From: Orenia marismortui DSM 5156
Lineage (GTDB): Bacteria; Bacillota; Halanaerobiia; Halobacteroidales; Halobacteroidaceae
Reading direction: 5' to 3'
NCBI RefSeq assembly: GCF_000379025.1
Contig: NZ_KB900618.1
Location: 362,640 to 426,639 of the forward strand
Length of the DNA stretch: 64,000 nt
Shown piece by piece: positions 55,214-63,720 of this stretch. Each line of letters begins with the position of its first letter. Position 1 is the first letter of the stretch. The notes under the pieces were generated by a model, which saw only the letters and a program-made list of their open reading frames with translations, was not told the DNA's origin and did no database searches. The position numbers and the translations under genes were made by a program.

Positions 55214-55798
55214 TTATAGCTTTCCTTTAGTTGACATTACCCCTGTAATTCTATCATTAATAGTAACTGCTTTAGATAATGATCTTCCAAAAGATTTAAA
55301 GATTCCTTCAATAATATGATGGGTATTATAGCCTGCTAACTTTCTAATATGTATATTCAACCCAGCATTAAAGGCAACCGCTCTAAAAAACTCTTCTACC
55401 AACTCAGTATCAAAATCTCCTACCTTCTCTTTAAGCTCTTCTACCTCAAAGTTCAAATAATATCTTCCACTTAAATCCAAGACTACATGTAATAAAGCAT
55501 CATCCATTGGAACAAACTCATTACCATAACGGTTAATTCCTGCTTTATCCCCAACAGCCTTCTTAATAGCTTGCCCTAATACAATCCCGATATCTTCAAC
55601 AGTATGATGATCATCAATCTCTACATCACCATTGGCCTCTATTTCTAAATCAAATAGTCCATGTCGAGTAAATAGATCTAGCATATGGTTTAAGAAAGGT
55701 ACTGGAGTATCTATATTAGACTTTCCATTGCCATCTAAGTTAATATTTAATCTAATCTCAGTTTCACTAGTCTGACGATCAATAGTTACTTGGCGCAT
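55214..55798 (-). CDS. hisB: Imidazoleglycerol-phosphate dehydratase
   Basis: 194 residues from ATG (MRQVTIDRQTSETEI) behind AGGAGG; an upstream ATG at 55828 precedes that site. Manganese-binding motifs FLNHMLDLFTRHG, DDHHTVEDIG and NTHHIIEG are in place. The monofunctional dehydratase, without the phosphatase half seen in enterobacteria, so a separate histidinol phosphatase is needed elsewhere. Confidence 0.95.
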   Translation of the reverse strand: MRQVTIDRQTSETEIRLNINLDGNGKSNIDTPVPFLNHMLDLFTRHGLFDLEIEANGDVEIDDHHTVEDIGIVLGQAIKKAVGDKAGINRYGNEFVPMDDALLHVVLDLSGRYYLNFEVEELKEKVGDFDTELVEEFFRAVAFNAGLNIHIRKLAGYNTHHIIEGIFKSFGRSLSKAVTINDRITGVMSTKGKL

Positions 55799-55811
55799 TT
55801 TAGACCTCCTT

Positions 55812-55885
55812 TTAAAATATAGTAACAAGTGACAGGGTGACGAGTAACAACTAACAAGTTAAGTGCTTACTCATCACTACTGCCC
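55812..55885. repeat. GTAAC-word element between hisD and hisB
   Basis: AGTAACAAGTGACAGGGTGA and CGAGTAAC run from about 55819, facing TTAAGTGCTTACTCATCACT at 55858-55877. The hisD stop and its last codons (SSDE) lie in the element. Confidence 0.7.
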
Positions 55886-57174
55886 TCAAACCTTACTTTA
55901 ATACTATTAGCATGAGCATCTAAGCCTTCTACTTCTGCTATTTTAATTGCATCATCTTTTACCTTCTCTAAGCCTGCTTTAGTATAATAAATGATACTTG
56001 ATTTTTTCATAAAGTCATCTATATTTAGTGGGGAATAGAATCTAGCTGAACCTCCAGTTGGTAAGACATGATTAGGTCCTGCTATATAATCTCCTACTGG
56101 TTCAGCAGCATATTCACCCATAAAGATTGCTCCTGCATTCTTGAGCTTACCTAAGATTGCAAAGGGATCATCTACTTTTACCTCTAAGTGCTCTGGAGCA
56201 AAGCGGTTAGTTAAGTCAATTGCTTCATCTAAATCTCTAGCAAGCAATATTGCCCCATAATTATTCAAAGACTCACTAGCAATTTCTTTTCTAGATAATT
56301 CTTCTAACTGCTTCTCTACCTCTTGATTGACCTTCTTTGCTAAGTCTAATGAAGTAGTTACCAAAATACTTGAAGCTATAGGATCATGCTCTGCCTGTGA
56401 CAATAAATCTGCTGCCACAAAACGAGTATTAGCACTTTCATCTGCTAATACTAATACTTCACTTGGCCCTGCTAACATATCTATGTCAACATATCCAAAA
56501 GCCATCTTTTTAGCTAAAGTTACATAAATGTTACCTGGCCCAACTATCTTATCAACCTTAGTTATAGTTTCAGTACCTAAGGCTAAACCTGCTACTGCCT
56601 GAGCACCACCTACTTTATAAATCTTATCTACCCCAACTTCTGCTGCTGTTACTAGGGTGTATGGATTAATTCCTCCATTCTTGGCTGGTGGAGTAACCAT
56701 AATAATCTCTTTAACTCCCGCTACCTTGGCTGGAGCACCATTCATTACTACTGAAGATACTAATGGAGCACTGCCACCTGGTACATAAATACCTACTCTC
56801 TCTAAAGCTTCAATCTTTTGCCCTAAAATTACTCCATCTTCTTTTACATCCATCCAACTTTCTTGTAGCTGTTTATTGTGAAATTCACTTACATTCTTAA
56901 TCGAAACTCTAATCGCTTTTAAAAATTCATCATCAACTTGCTTATAAGCCTCTTCTATCTCCTCTTGACTTACTTCTAAGCCCCTATCTTTTAAGTCTAC
57001 CTGATCAAAACGAGCTGTGTATTCAAAGATTGCTTCATCGCCTCTAGATTTGACATTATCCCAGATCTCTTGTACAGCCTGTACCTGAGCTTCATTATCA
57101 AAAGATGAACGATTTAAAACCTTATTTAACTCTGCTTCTATCCCTTTTTCACTGGTCTTTAATATCTTTAACAT
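55867..57174 (-). CDS. hisD: Histidinol dehydrogenase
   Basis: 435 residues. Zinc and catalytic regions are clear: YVPGGSAPLVSSVVMNGAPA, KVGGAQAVAGLALGT, IVGPGNIYVTLAK, DLLSQAEHDP and APEHLEV with GDYIAGPNHVLPTGG. It oxidises histidinol to histidine in two NAD steps. Unusual position near the front of the operon is common in Firmicutes. Confidence 0.95.
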   Translation of the reverse strand: MLKILKTSEKGIEAELNKVLNRSSFDNEAQVQAVQEIWDNVKSRGDEAIFEYTARFDQVDLKDRGLEVSQEEIEEAYKQVDDEFLKAIRVSIKNVSEFHNKQLQESWMDVKEDGVILGQKIEALERVGIYVPGGSAPLVSSVVMNGAPAKVAGVKEIIMVTPPAKNGGINPYTLVTAAEVGVDKIYKVGGAQAVAGLALGTETITKVDKIVGPGNIYVTLAKKMAFGYVDIDMLAGPSEVLVLADESANTRFVAADLLSQAEHDPIASSILVTTSLDLAKKVNQEVEKQLEELSRKEIASESLNNYGAILLARDLDEAIDLTNRFAPEHLEVKVDDPFAILGKLKNAGAIFMGEYAAEPVGDYIAGPNHVLPTGGSARFYSPLNIDDFMKKSSIIYYTKAGLEKVKDDAIKIAEVEGLDAHANSIKVRFEGSSDE

Positions 57175-57189
57175 CTTTAAACCTCCTTT

Positions 57190-57290
57190 TTTTAATTCAG
57201 TAACGGTGACTAGTAACTAGTGACAAGATAAGAGAAAAAACTTTAATGAGAATAATTATTCATTCTCTCTTTACTATCATCCATTACTTC
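57190..57290. repeat. GTAAC-word element between hisG and hisD
   Basis: CAGTAACGGTGACTAGTAAC at 57200 faces CATCCATTACTTCTTACTG near 57281-57297, with GAGAATAATTATTCATTCTC at the centre. The hisG stop and codons SSKK lie in the right end; the left end stops just before the AGGAGG of hisD. Confidence 0.75.
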
Positions 57291-57940
57291 TTACTGCTTT
57301 TCTCACTAATCACTCTCTTTATTCCCTCAACTATCTCTTTAATTCTACTATATTCAGCTTTATAACTCACTTGATTAACAATTACTCGTGCCGAAGACTT
57401 AGCTATTTCAGCAATCTCAATTAAATTATTCTCACGTAGCGTAGTTCCAGTTGAAGTTATATCTACAATCATATCAGACAATCCAATAATAGGTGCTAAC
57501 TCTATTGAACCATTCAACTTTACTACTTCAATTTGAATCCCTTGTTGATCAAAATATTTTTGGGCAACATTTATATATTTGGTAGCAACCCTTCCAGTTG
57601 GTGGAAGTTGACTTAAGTCAGTGATTCCTCTGTCTTCAGGTAAGGCTACAACCAACCTACAGCCCCCTATTCCTAAATCTAACATTTCACAAATATTTGC
57701 CTCTGCTTCTAATAAAATATCTTTTCCAGCAACCCCTATATCAGCAACTCCATTCTCTACATAAGTTTGTACATCAACAGCCTTTGATAAGATGATATCA
57801 ATCTGATTCTCTTCATCAGTTAAGACCAATTTTCTAGAATCATCACTAAAGTCTCTACTGACTATTCCAGCTTGCTGTAGGATATTAACTACTGGAGTAA
57901 ATAACCTACCTTTTGGTAAAGCAATAGTTAGTTTACTCAT
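57284..57940 (-). CDS. hisG: ATP phosphoribosyltransferase, short form
   Basis: 218 residues, the short HisG without a regulatory C-terminal domain, which needs HisZ. Motifs: TIALPKGRLF, GVADIGVAGKD, LNGSIELAPIIGLSDMIVDI. It catalyses the first, feedback-controlled step. The start overlaps the stop of hisZ. Confidence 0.95.
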   Translation of the reverse strand: MSKLTIALPKGRLFTPVVNILQQAGIVSRDFSDDSRKLVLTDEENQIDIILSKAVDVQTYVENGVADIGVAGKDILLEAEANICEMLDLGIGGCRLVVALPEDRGITDLSQLPPTGRVATKYINVAQKYFDQQGIQIEVVKLNGSIELAPIIGLSDMIVDITSTGTTLRENNLIEIAEIAKSSARVIVNQVSYKAEYSRIKEIVEGIKRVISEKSSKK

Positions 57941-59160
57941 TATTGCTCTCTCCTCTCAACTTTAATGTCTCTTAGTCTTTGCTTTAATTCTTCACTTCCT
58001 ACAACTTCTATGCTTAAATCTTTGCTATTTACATAATCTATAATCTCTTTTAATTCTCTACCTTCTATTTCAATCTCTACTGCTCTTCCTTCTTTACGTA
58101 ATTTATCTGCTAATTTGAAACCCTCTTCTTTATATTTAGCACCAATTAAAAGTAAAGTTCTATCTATTTCTTTAGCAAATTCATAACCTTGCTTTTCTAA
58201 TGACAATAATAATCTATCAGTTCCTATAGCAAAGCCTGTAGCAGGAATAGAATAGCCAAATTTACTTACCAAACTATCATAACGTCCTCCACCACAGATA
58301 GTATATCCTAAGTCTTTACTATAGCCTTCAAACACTATTCCTGTATAATAATCAAAACTTCTAACTACACTTAAATCTATACAGATATAATCATCTACAC
58401 CCATCATTTCTAAGTTCTTATATACTTCTTCCAAGTTAACTAAAGCTTCTAAAGATTCTTCATTATCTACCAAATCTTTTGCCTTGACTATAACTTCTAA
58501 TCCTCCACGAAATTCTTGAGCTGATAATATAGCCTCTTTCTGCCTCTTTGTAAGTTCTGTATCTAATAGCAATTCCTGTAACTTAACCGTATTTCTATCA
58601 GCTAAAGCAGTTCTAATCTTAGCTTGCAATCCTTCATCCAACTTAGCAGCCTTCATAATTCCACCAAAATAGTCTACATCTCCAATATCAATTTTAAAGT
58701 TCTTTAATCCTGATTCTGCTAATGATTTTGCTGCTATAGCAATAACTTCAGCATCTCCCATTGGACTTGATACTCCTAATAGTTCAATTCCAACTTGATA
58801 GAACTCCCTATACTGCCCTGCTCTTGGTGCTTCATATCTAAAAACATTACTTTGATAAGCTAACCTCAATGGTAAAGGCTCATCCTTTAGTTTAGTTGCT
58901 GCGACCCTCGCAATTGATGCAGTCATTTCAGGTCTTAAAGCTAAAATTTGGCCTTTGCGATCAAAAAATTTATACATCTTAGTCTGTAATCCCTCTGTTC
59001 CTGCTGATAATATATCATAAAATTCAAAGGTAGGTGTTATAATATCATCATAACCCCAGCTTTTAAATACCTTATCTAATCTTCCTTCTATATACCTCTT
59101 TTTAGTAGCCATCTCTGGCAAATAATCTCTAGTTCCTTCTGGCCTTTGTAATTTAATCAC
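57940..59160 (-). CDS. hisZ: ATP phosphoribosyltransferase regulatory subunit
   Basis: 406 residues, a class II aminoacyl-tRNA synthetase paralogue related to HisS: RPEGTRDYLPEMATKKRYIE, RPEMTASIARVAA, YQSNVFRYEAPRAGQYREFY, YDSLVSKFG, and GFAIGTDRLLLSL. With the short HisG it forms the octameric enzyme inhibited by histidine. It is the first gene of the operon, 45 bases after the predicted transcription start. Confidence 0.93.
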   Translation of the reverse strand: MIKLQRPEGTRDYLPEMATKKRYIEGRLDKVFKSWGYDDIITPTFEFYDILSAGTEGLQTKMYKFFDRKGQILALRPEMTASIARVAATKLKDEPLPLRLAYQSNVFRYEAPRAGQYREFYQVGIELLGVSSPMGDAEVIAIAAKSLAESGLKNFKIDIGDVDYFGGIMKAAKLDEGLQAKIRTALADRNTVKLQELLLDTELTKRQKEAILSAQEFRGGLEVIVKAKDLVDNEESLEALVNLEEVYKNLEMMGVDDYICIDLSVVRSFDYYTGIVFEGYSKDLGYTICGGGRYDSLVSKFGYSIPATGFAIGTDRLLLSLEKQGYEFAKEIDRTLLLIGAKYKEEGFKLADKLRKEGRAVEIEIEGRELKEIIDYVNSKDLSIEVVGSEELKQRLRDIKVERREQ

Positions 59161-59210
59161 TCGCTTACCCTCCTTTAATACTTTACTCCTTTAAAGTGAT
59201 GATTTCTTAA

Positions 59211-59239
59211 AATATAACATATATTTGCCATTCTGTCAA
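59211..59239 (-). promoter_or_regulatory. Sigma-A promoter of the histidine operon
   Basis: TTGACA (59234-59239), 17 bases, TATATT (59211-59216) on the minus strand. The leader of about 45 bases is too short for a T-box or peptide attenuator. Confidence 0.85.
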
Positions 59240-59454
59240 TATAATATCTAAATAATATTTTCAAATACTTAATCCTTTAATTCTAGTTTTATCAATTTCT
59301 ACCTTCCTAATATATATTTATCTTTTTAAGTGATATTATTCTGATTATTTTTGGTAGCAGATAAAGGAGATCTTAAACTTATCAATAACACACATTTAGT
59401 TGGCTTTAGGTAAGATTTTTTCTATTATTGAAATCAAAAATATATAAGCTATAA

Positions 59455-59492
59455 AAAAAGCCCTTTAAGCTTGAAAGCTTAAAGGGCTTTTT
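59455..59492 (-). terminator. Terminator after the YlbF-family gene
   Basis: 18-bp exact arms (AAAAAGCCCTTTAAGCTT) around GA, with A- and T-runs, 14 bp past the stop at 59506. Confidence 0.92.
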
Positions 59493-59505
59493 AATAAAGA
59501 TTAAC

Positions 59506-59877
59506 TTAGCAACATCCTCCACCACAATTACCTGAAGCACAATCTTCTTGCTCTCCAGATAATGCAGAAGTGATCACTTGATTAACTGTTTGCATTACTT
59601 TATTGAATTTATTTTGAGCATCCATGAAATTCTTGATATTTTCATTCTCTTGCATTTTAGCTTGTAAAGCTTCTAATTCATTTCTTGTCTCATCATTTAC
59701 TTCTTGTCCATTCATTTGCATCATTTGAAGCATTCTTTGCTTAGCTTGAAACTCTTGCAAAATTGCTTGAGCTGATTCATCAGCTTGCATAGTCTCCTCA
59801 GCAGTTTTCAATTCACTGTATTCTGTAGATTCTACTATTGATTCACCTAATTCTTGGGCTTTCTTCATAATTGACAT
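59506..59877 (-). CDS. YlbF/YmcA (Ric) family protein with cysteine-rich tail
   Basis: 123 residues. Helical YlbF/YmcA fold (AQELGESIVESTEYSELKTA, NFMDAQNKFNKVMQTVNQVI). In Bacillus, YmcA, YlbF and YaaT form the Fe-S-binding Y-complex that influences sporulation, competence, biofilm and mRNA cleavage by RNase Y. Here the C-terminus ends DCASGNCGGGCC, four cysteines that could bind a cluster. As in Bacillus (ymcB-ymcA), the gene follows miaB. It is nearer to YmcA by context, to a general YlbF by sequence. Confidence 0.85.
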   Translation of the reverse strand: MSIMKKAQELGESIVESTEYSELKTAEETMQADESAQAILQEFQAKQRMLQMMQMNGQEVNDETRNELEALQAKMQENENIKNFMDAQNKFNKVMQTVNQVITSALSGEQEDCASGNCGGGCC

Positions 59878-59917
59878 AATTTAAAATCCCCCTTAATATC
59901 TATGTACCTGCAAAGTC

Positions 59918-61246
59918 TTAATCAACTATTTTACCATATAACGTCCAACTCTGCACCTTGTTTATTTTAACATTAACTAGCTGACCTGTCAAATCACTAT
60001 CCCCTTCAAAGATAACTATCTTATTAGCAGTAGTTCTTCCAGTTAATGTATCTGGATTATTCTTACTTTCACCTTCAACCAATACTTCCACAGTTTTACC
60101 TTTATATGGTTTATTTTTCTCCATACTAATTCCCTTTTGTAATTCAATTAATCTTTGTAGACGATCCTTCTTTACCTCTTCTGGAACTTGATCTTCTTTT
60201 TGAGCAGCAGGAGTTCCTGTTCTTTTAGAATACATGAAATTATAAGCCATATCATATTTAACCTGTTCAAATAGATCTAAAGTATCCTGAAAATCCTCTT
60301 CTGTTTCTCCAGGGAATCCAACAATTACATCTGTACTGATAGATGCATCTGGATTTTTAGCTCTAACCTTTTCAATTAAAGAAATATATTCTTCCCGAGT
60401 ATAATTTCTATTCATATCCCTTAAAACTTTATTACTCCCTGCTTGTACTGGTAAATGAAAATGATTACATACCTTATCTAAATTAGCAACTGCATCAATT
60501 AATCTATCACTACAATCTTTAGGGTGAGAAGTCATAAATCTAATTCTTGCTAATCCTTTGATCTCATTTAAAGCAGTTAATAGATCAGCAAAATCAGTCT
60601 CTTGCTCAAAATCATTACCATATGAGTTTACATTTTGTCCTAATAATGTTACTTCTTTTACACCATCATTAGCTAACTTTTTAACCTCTCTAACTATATC
60701 ATCTAATGGACGGCTCTTCTCTCTACCACGTACATAAGGTACGATACAATAAGTACAGAAATTATTACATCCATAGATAATAGTTACCCAAGCTCGATGA
60801 TCATCAGTTCGTTGAACTGGCATATCTGGAATTAATTCTGTATTTTCATCCCAAACTTGGACTAATGGATTGTTTTGCTCTTTGGCTTGTGCTAATAGCT
60901 CTGGAAAATGATGAATATTATGTGTTCCAAAAACAATATCAACATGGCGATATTTCTGCTTAATCTCTTTTACAACTTCCTCTTGTTGCATCATACAACC
61001 ACAGATACCGATGATTAAATCTGGATTCTCTTCCTTCAACCTCTTAAGTTGACCAACCTTGCCATAAACCTTTAACTCTGCATTTTCACGCACACAACAT
61101 GTATTTAAAATAATCACATCAGCTTCTTCTAATTCTTCTGTAGCTTGATATCCTTCTCCTTCTAATACTCCTGCCAACTTCTCTGAGTCATGCTCATTCA
61201 TTTGACAACCATAAGTACGGATTAGATACCTCTTATCTTCTGCCAT
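59918..61246 (-). CDS. miaB: tRNA-2-methylthio-N6-dimethylallyladenosine synthase
   Basis: 442 residues. N-terminal UPF0004 domain with the three auxiliary-cluster cysteines ([30 protein letters not shown]), radical SAM motif [20 protein letters not shown] and a C-terminal TRAM domain (about 375-440). It adds a methylthio group at A37 of tRNAs reading UNN codons. Followed 41 bp later by the YlbF-family gene. Confidence 0.95.
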   Translation of the reverse strand: MAEDKRYLIRTYGCQMNEHDSEKLAGVLEGEGYQATEELEEADVIILNTCCVRENAELKVYGKVGQLKRLKEENPDLIIGICGCMMQQEEVVKEIKQKYRHVDIVFGTHNIHHFPELLAQAKEQNNPLVQVWDENTELIPDMPVQRTDDHRAWVTIIYGCNNFCTYCIVPYVRGREKSRPLDDIVREVKKLANDGVKEVTLLGQNVNSYGNDFEQETDFADLLTALNEIKGLARIRFMTSHPKDCSDRLIDAVANLDKVCNHFHLPVQAGSNKVLRDMNRNYTREEYISLIEKVRAKNPDASISTDVIVGFPGETEEDFQDTLDLFEQVKYDMAYNFMYSKRTGTPAAQKEDQVPEEVKKDRLQRLIELQKGISMEKNKPYKGKTVEVLVEGESKNNPDTLTGRTTANKIVIFEGDSDLTGQLVNVKINKVQSWTLYGKIVD

Positions 61247-61399
61247 AATTATTCCTCCTTTTGATAATACATCTCAATTCGTAGACTATAACATTATATA
61301 TTATAACATAAATCGATAAATTTAAAAGGACTATTCAATTAGTGAACAATTTATCCACTAATCTTAATAAATTATAAAATATCTTGTAGAAACTAAATG

Positions 61400-61960
61400 T
61401 TAGCCAAGAAATTCTTCCCGTGTTAAACCAAATAAAATTTCATTCATATACTTACCATTAGTAAATACTGTTTCTCTTCTAATTCCTTCTTGAACACAAC
61501 CAAGTTTCTTCATCATTGTTGCTGAAGCAATATTTCCTTCAAGAACTGATACATTAAACTTATTTAACCTTCGTTCATTAAAGGCATAATTTAGTAAAAT
61601 TCTCATTGCTGCTGTACCATAACCTTGGCCACGATAATCTCTACCTACCTGAATTCCTATGCCAAAAGTTCCATTTTTCTCATCTATTCCACACAGATTT
61701 AAAGCACCTACTACCTCTCCGGCTAAAGATTCTATTGTAAACATTAATCTACCTGATTCAGGATCAAAATATGCAAATTTTTCAGTCATTGCTTTAGCAT
61801 CTTTAATAGTAGGTGGTAGTTCTAATTCATATTGTAATAATCGTCTAGCTTTACTATCAAAAAGATTATAGTAATGTTCTTCCCAATCTTCAGGGCGCAT
61901 AGCTCGTAGTCTTAATAAGTCATTCTGCCAATAATAATCCTTATATTTTATATCTTTCAC
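61400..61960 (-). CDS. GNAT-family N-acetyltransferase (RimJ/RimL-like)
   Basis: 186 residues with the GNAT acetyl-CoA loop GRDYRGQGYGTAAMRILLNY (about 119-138) and the RimJ/RimL-type LRAMRPEDWEEHYYNLF start, NKFNVSVLEGNIASATMMKKLG end. It transfers acetyl groups to an amine such as an N-terminus, amino acid or drug; the substrate cannot be told. It lies alone. Confidence 0.85.
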   Translation of the reverse strand: MKDIKYKDYYWQNDLLRLRAMRPEDWEEHYYNLFDSKARRLLQYELELPPTIKDAKAMTEKFAYFDPESGRLMFTIESLAGEVVGALNLCGIDEKNGTFGIGIQVGRDYRGQGYGTAAMRILLNYAFNERRLNKFNVSVLEGNIASATMMKKLGCVQEGIRRETVFTNGKYMNEILFGLTREEFLG

Positions 61961-62015
61961 ATTAACACTTCCACTTCATTATTTTTAATCAACTAAAGAT
62001 AAATTTGAAGCTAAA

Positions 62016-62261
62016 TTATTTACTAATTTTAGTTCCACTATATGTAAATTGATTTCTATTCATCTTAACATAATTTCTTTGGCCTCTAGATTTAATTTCT
62101 CCTATTAGATTGTTACAATCTCTACAAAACAAATTATTATCTTCAATTCTTCCATACAACTGTCTAATCTTATTCTCCCAACATCTTAAAACCCTTCCTT
62201 GCCCTATCTTCTTATATTTCATAAGTTTAGCTTTACATTTAGCACATTTAATAGTTAAAAT
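62016..62261 (-). CDS. Small zinc-ribbon protein, apparent ATT start
   Basis: 81 residues when read from an ATT at 62261, placed exactly 7 bases after AGGAGG (62269-62274). The longest frame with a standard start begins at 62222 (MKYKKIGQG) and would lose the first metal pair CAKC, leaving only CRDC. With the ATT start, the protein has CAKC and CRDC, a complete zinc ribbon, plus a basic tail. The frame contains no ATG, GTG or TTG between the stop of the radical SAM gene (62280) and the ATG at 62222. It lies 18 bases behind the radical SAM gene and is probably in its operon. Function unknown. Confidence 0.7.
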   Translation of the reverse strand: MLTIKCAKCKAKLMKYKKIGQGRVLRCWENKIRQLYGRIEDNNLFCRDCNNLIGEIKSRGQRNYVKMNRNQFTYSGTKISK

Positions 62262-62279
62262 TTTAGCCCCTCCTAAATA

Positions 62280-63467
62280 TCACTTTAACTTTAATTTAAT
62301 ATAATCAAAAGTTCTTCTTTCTAGCACAACCTCCTCAATAAACTTACTCATCTTCTTATTTTTAATTAACTTAATTAACTCTCCACTATAAATTAAAAAT
62401 AACAGTTTTTGTTCTAGAGCTGTATAATTTAAATTTCTCTTCCGATTAAAGGATTTCTTCTCTTTGATTAACCACTGACTATATCTTTTTAAACTATCTT
62501 CTAATGCTGAAATATCAATACCTCTTTTAGAATATAAATCCTGCATATGATTTAATAAGATATAAATTTCATCATATAGAGGGAACTGATTTCGATAAAG
62601 ATAATGGGGCAGGTGCAGAGAAATAGAAGACTGCATAAAGATTTCATCTATTTTTTCGTCCACTTGCTGGCGATAAGAATAAATAGGAATTCCTGATTGT
62701 CTATTCTCCCTATAAAGATTTTTGAATTTGCCCAATAGTTGAGGAAATTTATTCTTGATAATATCCATAAATATATCTTTCTGCTTGCCAGGTCTTAAAG
62801 TTAATGCTCCTGGAATAATAAAATCAACTCCAATCTCCTCTAACTTCTTTAATAAACTCATAAGATTCTTCTTAGTATCAGAAATATAAGGAATAAAGGG
62901 CATAGCAAGAACTCCAACATAGATTCCTCTTTCTTTAAATTTCTTTAACATCTCTAACCGTTCTTCTACTGAACTTGCTCCAGGTTCAAAAATTCCCCTT
63001 AAATTATCATTTATAAAAGTTAGAGATACCATTAAAGTAACTCCATTCTTAAGATTAATCTTCTCCCAGATATCAATATCACGCATAGCCAATGCTGATT
63101 TAGTCATAATATTAACAGGAAGATTGTATTTAGCTAAAACCTCTGCTGATTGTTGCATAAGCTTTTCTTCTGCTTCTATAGGCTGATAAGGGTCACTTAC
63201 CCCTGAACCTATTGATATAATCCCAAGCTCTCTTGTTCTGCTTAATTCTTCTTCTAATAATTCAGCTATATTCTCTCTAACTACAATATCCTTTTCAAAA
63301 TCTCCCTCTACATAATACTTTTCAGCCCTACCATCACAATATTTACAAGCATGCTGGCACGCAGAATAAGGAGAAAAACTATACTTACGAGGGAATAAAG
63401 GACCTACAAGACCTGTATTTTTGGAAATTGATTTCAGTTTAGTATAATGTTTATTGATATTACGCAT
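62280..63467 (-). CDS. SPL-like radical SAM protein
   Basis: 395 residues from the ATG (MRNINKHY) behind GGGGAG; a GTG at 63482 lies in the ribosome site. The radical SAM cysteines are CQHACKYCDG, followed by IGSGVSDPYQPIEAE and VNIMTKSALAMRDIDI. This group resembles the spore photoproduct lyase superfamily (SPL-like, Rv2578c-type) but is not clearly SplB. Repair of DNA or another radical reaction is possible. It is followed by the zinc-ribbon gene. Confidence 0.82.
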   Translation of the reverse strand: MRNINKHYTKLKSISKNTGLVGPLFPRKYSFSPYSACQHACKYCDGRAEKYYVEGDFEKDIVVRENIAELLEEELSRTRELGIISIGSGVSDPYQPIEAEEKLMQQSAEVLAKYNLPVNIMTKSALAMRDIDIWEKINLKNGVTLMVSLTFINDNLRGIFEPGASSVEERLEMLKKFKERGIYVGVLAMPFIPYISDTKKNLMSLLKKLEEIGVDFIIPGALTLRPGKQKDIFMDIIKNKFPQLLGKFKNLYRENRQSGIPIYSYRQQVDEKIDEIFMQSSISLHLPHYLYRNQFPLYDEIYILLNHMQDLYSKRGIDISALEDSLKRYSQWLIKEKKSFNRKRNLNYTALEQKLLFLIYSGELIKLIKNKKMSKFIEEVVLERRTFDYIKLKLK

Positions 63468-63579
63468 CCTTCCGCTCCCCACTAAGATTCTAGATATATT
63501 CCTTTTGCCTATTGATATATTCTATAATCATCCAATTTTAGAATGAAATTTAAATCTGGTGTTATAGATAGAGATTACG

Positions 63580-63720
63580 ACAGTTTTTATTAGCCACTAG
63601 CTGCTGGCTTCTAGCCTTTAGCTTATAAGGTCTTAGCTAATAGCAGATTTATCACGAAGGGTTTATGATTTTCGAACCCGTAGGAACAGCTAGAAGCTAG
63701 TAGCTAAAGTGTCGCTATAT
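63580..63720. repeat. MITE-like TAGC-word element with GTCGC ends
   Basis: Ends TACGACAGTTTTTATTAG (about 63588) and CTAAAGTGTCGCTATA (63704-63719) face each other, enclosing facing TAGC words and a hairpin piece CACGAAGGGTTT...GAACCCG (about 63652-63680). The right end supplies the C-terminus and stop of the DUF523 gene. Confidence 0.65.

Noticed and set aside
59161-59260. T-box or histidine leader-peptide attenuator before hisZ
   Set aside because: The promoter lies only about 45 bases before the start codon and there is no room for a T-box or a His-codon run.
63650-63685. Possible tRNA T-arm (GGGTTCGAAA on the minus strand)
   Set aside because: No acceptor, D- or anticodon arms around it; the piece is part of a repeat hairpin that recurs at 42.2 kb.
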